Under the pieces are notes generated by a model. It had not been told where the DNA came from. It saw only the letters and a program-made list of their open reading frames with translations, and searched no databases. A stretch of DNA of 34,216 bases from positions 1 through 34,216 of the forward strand of contig WRAY01000024.1 in assembly GCA_009779975.1 (NCBI GenBank), read 5' to 3'. The position numbers and the translations under genes were made by a program. Below are positions 31,692 to 34,216 of this stretch, piece after piece. This DNA is from Bacillota bacterium. GTDB taxonomy: Bacteria; Bacillota; Clostridia; Christensenellales; Pumilibacteraceae. Every line of letters begins with the position of its first letter. The first letter of the stretch is position 1.

Positions 31692-31786
31692 GAAAAGTGA
31701 AAAGTAAGGATGGATTTCAAATGAAAAGTTAAAATTGAAGAATGAATAATATTAACAATATTTTTCACTTTTCACCATTCACTTTT
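31692..31786. repeat. Inverted heptamer element between pyruvate kinase and response regulator
   Basis: GAAAAGTGAAAAG at the left pairs with TTTTTCACTTTTCACCATTCACTTTT at the right. The right arm runs into the pyruvate kinase stop codon (31785-31787). The middle is about 50 bp and AT-rich. Confidence 0.85.
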
Positions 31787-33197
31787 ATAAATTCTCTATT
31801 CTCATTACATTTGTTTTGCCGCTCTCACCGACGGAAATTCCGGCTGCCATTATTGCCAGTGAGCCTTTTTTGCATAAGCCGCTATCCACTCCTGCTTTCA
31901 TTGCTGAATTGAATAATTCGTCTGAGGATGAATGTTCTGTTGTGAGCATTGGCAGAACTCCCCAATTCATACTAAGTTGATAATAGGCTGCCTTTGATGC
32001 GGTCAAACCCAGTATCGGACAGTTTGGGCGAAAGCGGGAAATTTTTCGGACTGTTTCTCCTGTTTGTGACACTGCAATAATTGCTGATGCGTTGAGGTCA
32101 AATGAGGACATCACTGTTGCGTGTGAGACTGCGTCCGCAACATTGTTGATGACTGCATCACATCTTGAAAATTGCTTTTTGTAGTCAATATTTTCTTCAG
32201 TGTGACAAGCGATTTTGTCCATTGTTTTTACTGACTCAATCGGAAATTTTCCGGCAGCAGTTTCCCCTGAGAGCATTATTGCGCTTGTGCCGTCATAGAT
32301 TGCATTTGCGACATCGGATATTTCAGCACGGGTCGGGCGTTTTGAATGAACCATGCTCTCTAGCATTTGCGTTGCGGTGATGACTTTTTTGCCTTCATCA
32401 ACACAAATTTTTATCATGTCTTTTTGAATTTTCGGGATTTCTTCAAATGGTATTTCAACCCCTAAGTCTCCTCTTGCCACCATTGCACCGTCACAAACTT
32501 TGATTATTTTTTTGAAATTGTCAACGCCTTCTCTGTTTTCAATTTTTGAAACAAGGTGAATCTCTTCTCCTCCGTTTTTGTCGAGAAGTTCCCTTACCTC
32601 TAAGACATCATTAGTGTCTCGAACAAATGAGAGTGCAAAACAATCGACATTTTGAGCGATTCCAAACAAAAAGCCCTCTTTGTCATACTTAGAAATATAA
32701 GGCATCTCAATCTTGACATCAGGCAAATTCAAACTCTTTCTGTTTGACAACTCACCCCCTGCGCAAACTTTGCAGACAATATCTTTTTTAGTAACTGAGA
32801 TAACTTCAAACTCGATTAGTCCGTCATTTGCTAAAATTGTGACCCCGGGCTTAACGAAGTTAATTAGCGGCTTATATGTAATGCTTACCCGTTGTTGGTC
32901 TCCAATAATCTCATCAGTTGTCAAGGTGAATTCATCGCCTTCGTTTAGATAGATTGAATCATTAACGAACCTGTCAACACGAACTTCAGGTCCGCGAGTG
33001 TCGAGCATTATTGCAACAGGAACATTTAATTCCTCTCTCGCCTCTTTGACCATGTTGATGCGTTTTTCGTGTTTGTCGAAATTGCCGTGGGAGAGATTTA
33101 TCCTTGCAACATTCATTCCCGCTTTGATGAGGCGTTTTATCATGCTCACGCTGTCACAAGCAGGTCCAATTGTCGCCACAATTTTTGTCATTCTCAT
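31785..33197 (-). CDS. pyk: Pyruvate kinase
   Basis: Pyk makes pyruvate and ATP from phosphoenolpyruvate and ADP, the last step of glycolysis. The 470 residues give the compact form without the extra C-terminal PEP-utiliser domain seen in Bacillus. Signatures are MTKIVATIGPACDS, AGMNVARINLSHGNF, MLDTRGPEVRV, GAMVARGDLGVEIPFEEIP (active site) and TATQMLESM then MLSGETAAGKFPIE. The start is MRMTKI at 33197 with AGGAG about 11 nt upstream; the second ATG is two codons on. It has its own promoter and is followed by the two-component genes. Confidence 0.97.
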   Translation of the reverse strand: MRMTKIVATIGPACDSVSMIKRLIKAGMNVARINLSHGNFDKHEKRINMVKEAREELNVPVAIMLDTRGPEVRVDRFVNDSIYLNEGDEFTLTTDEIIGDQQRVSITYKPLINFVKPGVTILANDGLIEFEVISVTKKDIVCKVCAGGELSNRKSLNLPDVKIEMPYISKYDKEGFLFGIAQNVDCFALSFVRDTNDVLEVRELLDKNGGEEIHLVSKIENREGVDNFKKIIKVCDGAMVARGDLGVEIPFEEIPKIQKDMIKICVDEGKKVITATQMLESMVHSKRPTRAEISDVANAIYDGTSAIMLSGETAAGKFPIESVKTMDKIACHTEENIDYKKQFSRCDAVINNVADAVSHATVMSSFDLNASAIIAVSQTGETVRKISRFRPNCPILGLTASKAAYYQLSMNWGVLPMLTTEHSSSDELFNSAMKAGVDSGLCKKGSLAIMAAGISVGESGKTNVMRIENL

Positions 33198-33296
33198 TTT
33201 TGTTTTGTCTCCTATTTTTGAGTTGAAACTTATAATAAAACTTCTTGATAGATTTTTTCATGCTAAGTTACCGCTCCAAATCATTATTTCATCACT

Positions 33297-33325
33297 ATAA
33301 TAGCACTTTTTTTGGGATAAGTCAA
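33297..33325 (-). promoter_or_regulatory. pyk promoter
   Basis: On the minus strand TTGACT (33325-33320) and TATTAT (33302-33297) are 17 bp apart. The leader of about 90 nt has a ribosome site. Confidence 0.8.
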
Positions 33326-33334
33326 CAAAATCAC

Positions 33335-33364
33335 TTGCAAATAAGGTTAAATATATGTTAAAAT
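33335..33364 (+). promoter_or_regulatory. Promoter of the helical protein gene, leaderless
   Basis: TTGCAA (33335-33340) and TAAAAT (33359-33364) are 18 bp apart. The predicted RNA start, 33371, is the first base of the ATG. It is divergent from the pyk promoter. Confidence 0.65.
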
Positions 33365-33370
33365 AAAGGC

Positions 33371-33961
33371 ATGGATACAAAGAAATTTAAATTTTTGCAA
33401 ACCTTTGAACGATTCATTCAAGTTGATTTTTTCTCGGATAAAGACATCCTGATGAAAAACATGAAAACTTTTCTCTCGCTTGACTTTTCTCAGGCAGTCG
33501 ATGTTTGGGTTTATCTAATCACAACGAGAGAAAAAGACCTTGAAAAGAATGCGCGCATTGCGCTTATGCTTGGCGATGATATGTTTAATTTGTTTTTTGA
33601 AAACAACTCTCAAAAATGCTTAAAAGCGTTATCAGATGAAGTAATGCTTAAAAAAGCGGTTTATCAATATTGTGCAAACAGCCTTTCCGGTGAAAATTTT
33701 AAAGTTCTCGTGAATTTGATTGTGGGAAATAAATTAGAACTTGCTGATGAAATTTTGAAATGTGTTATTAAAAATGAAAAAATCAAATTTGGTGAGGTGA
33801 TGAAAAAACTATTGGAAACTGTTTTTATTGAGTTGTTAAAGAAAAATCCTCAGAAAATTGTCCTTAACAAAAAACAAACGGAATTGCTTTTAGGATATGT
33901 CAAAAAGATTAAGACAGATGAAAGAGCAATGTTAGAGCAAAGGATTAAAGAAACGCAATAA
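33371..33961 (+). CDS. Unknown all-helical cytoplasmic protein
   Basis: The 196-residue protein is predicted to be almost entirely helical and has no signal peptide, membrane segment or Cys cluster. It begins MDTKKFKFLQTFERF and is rich in Lys, Leu and Phe. Repeating helix-turn-helix-like pairs (DFSQAVDVWVYLITTREKDLEKNARIA, then LSDEVMLKKAVYQYCANSL) recall HEAT- or TPR-like scaffolds, but no family is recognised. The gene has its own promoter, no ribosome site and a strong terminator 50 bp after the stop. Confidence 0.75.
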   Translation: MDTKKFKFLQTFERFIQVDFFSDKDILMKNMKTFLSLDFSQAVDVWVYLITTREKDLEKNARIALMLGDDMFNLFFENNSQKCLKALSDEVMLKKAVYQYCANSLSGENFKVLVNLIVGNKLELADEILKCVIKNEKIKFGEVMKKLLETVFIELLKKNPQKIVLNKKQTELLLGYVKKIKTDERAMLEQRIKETQ

Positions 33962-34009
33962 TAAAGTTAAAAAAGTATTAATAAATATATTTTGCTTTTT
34001 AAGTTAATA

Positions 34010-34043
34010 AAAAAGTGCAGTCGAAAAGTTGACTGCACTTTTT
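34010..34043. terminator. Terminator after the helical protein gene
   Basis: AAAAAGTGCAGTC (34010-34022) and GACTGCACTTTTT (34031-34043) form a perfect 13-bp stem with an 8-nt loop and a following T-run. Confidence 0.92.
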
Positions 34044-34074
34044 CAATTTATTCAATTTTATCAAAATTAAACAG

Positions 34075-34216
34075 GAGTGCTAAATTTTCGTGATTATCTA
34101 AATACCCACTTCATGTCTTGGGGACAGGCACTCTGATTGAGGCAAGGGATTGCCTCAACCCCTTCGGGGCACTTCGTGTCAGTGAGTCAGTCCCCGTGAC
34201 ACTTCGTTTCGATTCC
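34075..34216. mobile_element. MITE end motif and second copy of the folded element (runs off the window)
   Basis: GTGCTAAATTTTCGTGAT (34077-34094) matches the ends of the element at 29506-29611. After TAAATACCCACT comes a copy of the 3528-3656 element: GTCTTGGGGAC (34115-34125), hairpin TTGAGGCAA/TTGCCTCAA (34137-34145 with 34150-34158), CCCC-TTC-GGGG (34159-34169) and GTCCCCGTGAC (34190-34200). The far end is cut by the window. Confidence 0.8.

Overview
The window is about 34 kb of AT-rich bacterial chromosome. It most resembles an uncultured low-GC Bacillota (Clostridia-like) genome. The main reasons are the gene order pgpH - ybeY/era - yqzL - recO, which is typical of that phylum, the single-chain long PurL, and AGGAGG-type ribosome sites. 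No rRNA, tRNA or CRISPR array was seen. Nearly all genes are on the minus strand; the plus-strand genes are a small lipoprotein (10827-11315), a LOG-family enzyme (21993-22730) and an unknown helical protein (33371-33961).

Layout, left to right: a truncated membrane-protein start and an ECF sigma factor (1-675); a YgiQ radical-SAM protein with repeat DNA inserted in frame (737-2809); a GNAT acetyltransferase; purL, purD and purH (3753-10744); a divergent promoter pair and a Cys-rich lipoprotein; polA; a small membrane protein; recO, yqzL, a fused ybeY-era and a shortened pgpH (14421-18112); a restriction-modification module whose methyltransferase is fused in frame to PurN (18239-20702); purM; the LOG gene; a repeat-filled gap; a 1978-residue exported protein with three RCC1 propellers (23276-29212); a histidine kinase, response regulator and pyruvate kinase (29671-33197); and the helical protein.

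How the genes work together: purM, purN, purH, purD and purL cover several steps of IMP synthesis, but purF, purE/K, purC and purB are absent here. pgpH (c-di-AMP turnover), ybeY-era (ribosome maturation), recO and polA (DNA repair) form a housekeeping block. The downstream partner of the PurN-methyltransferase fusion resembles the R.PabI restriction glycosylase family, which cuts at GTAC. By eye I find only three GTAC sites in the whole window, against roughly a hundred expected from base composition.

The window is also thick with small repeats of several families. One is tandem 7-bp arrays, usually paired as inverted arms around an AT-rich core. These sit directly against the stop codons of seven genes and also lie in frame inside ygiQ and ybeY-era, where they encode heptapeptide repeats. 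Others are GGGCGG...CCGCCC palindromes ending in CTACA, and a folded element of about 130 bp whose two copies show compensatory stem changes. Five genes appear to be leaderless or nearly so: the -10 box lies about 6-9 nt before the ATG and no ribosome site is visible.
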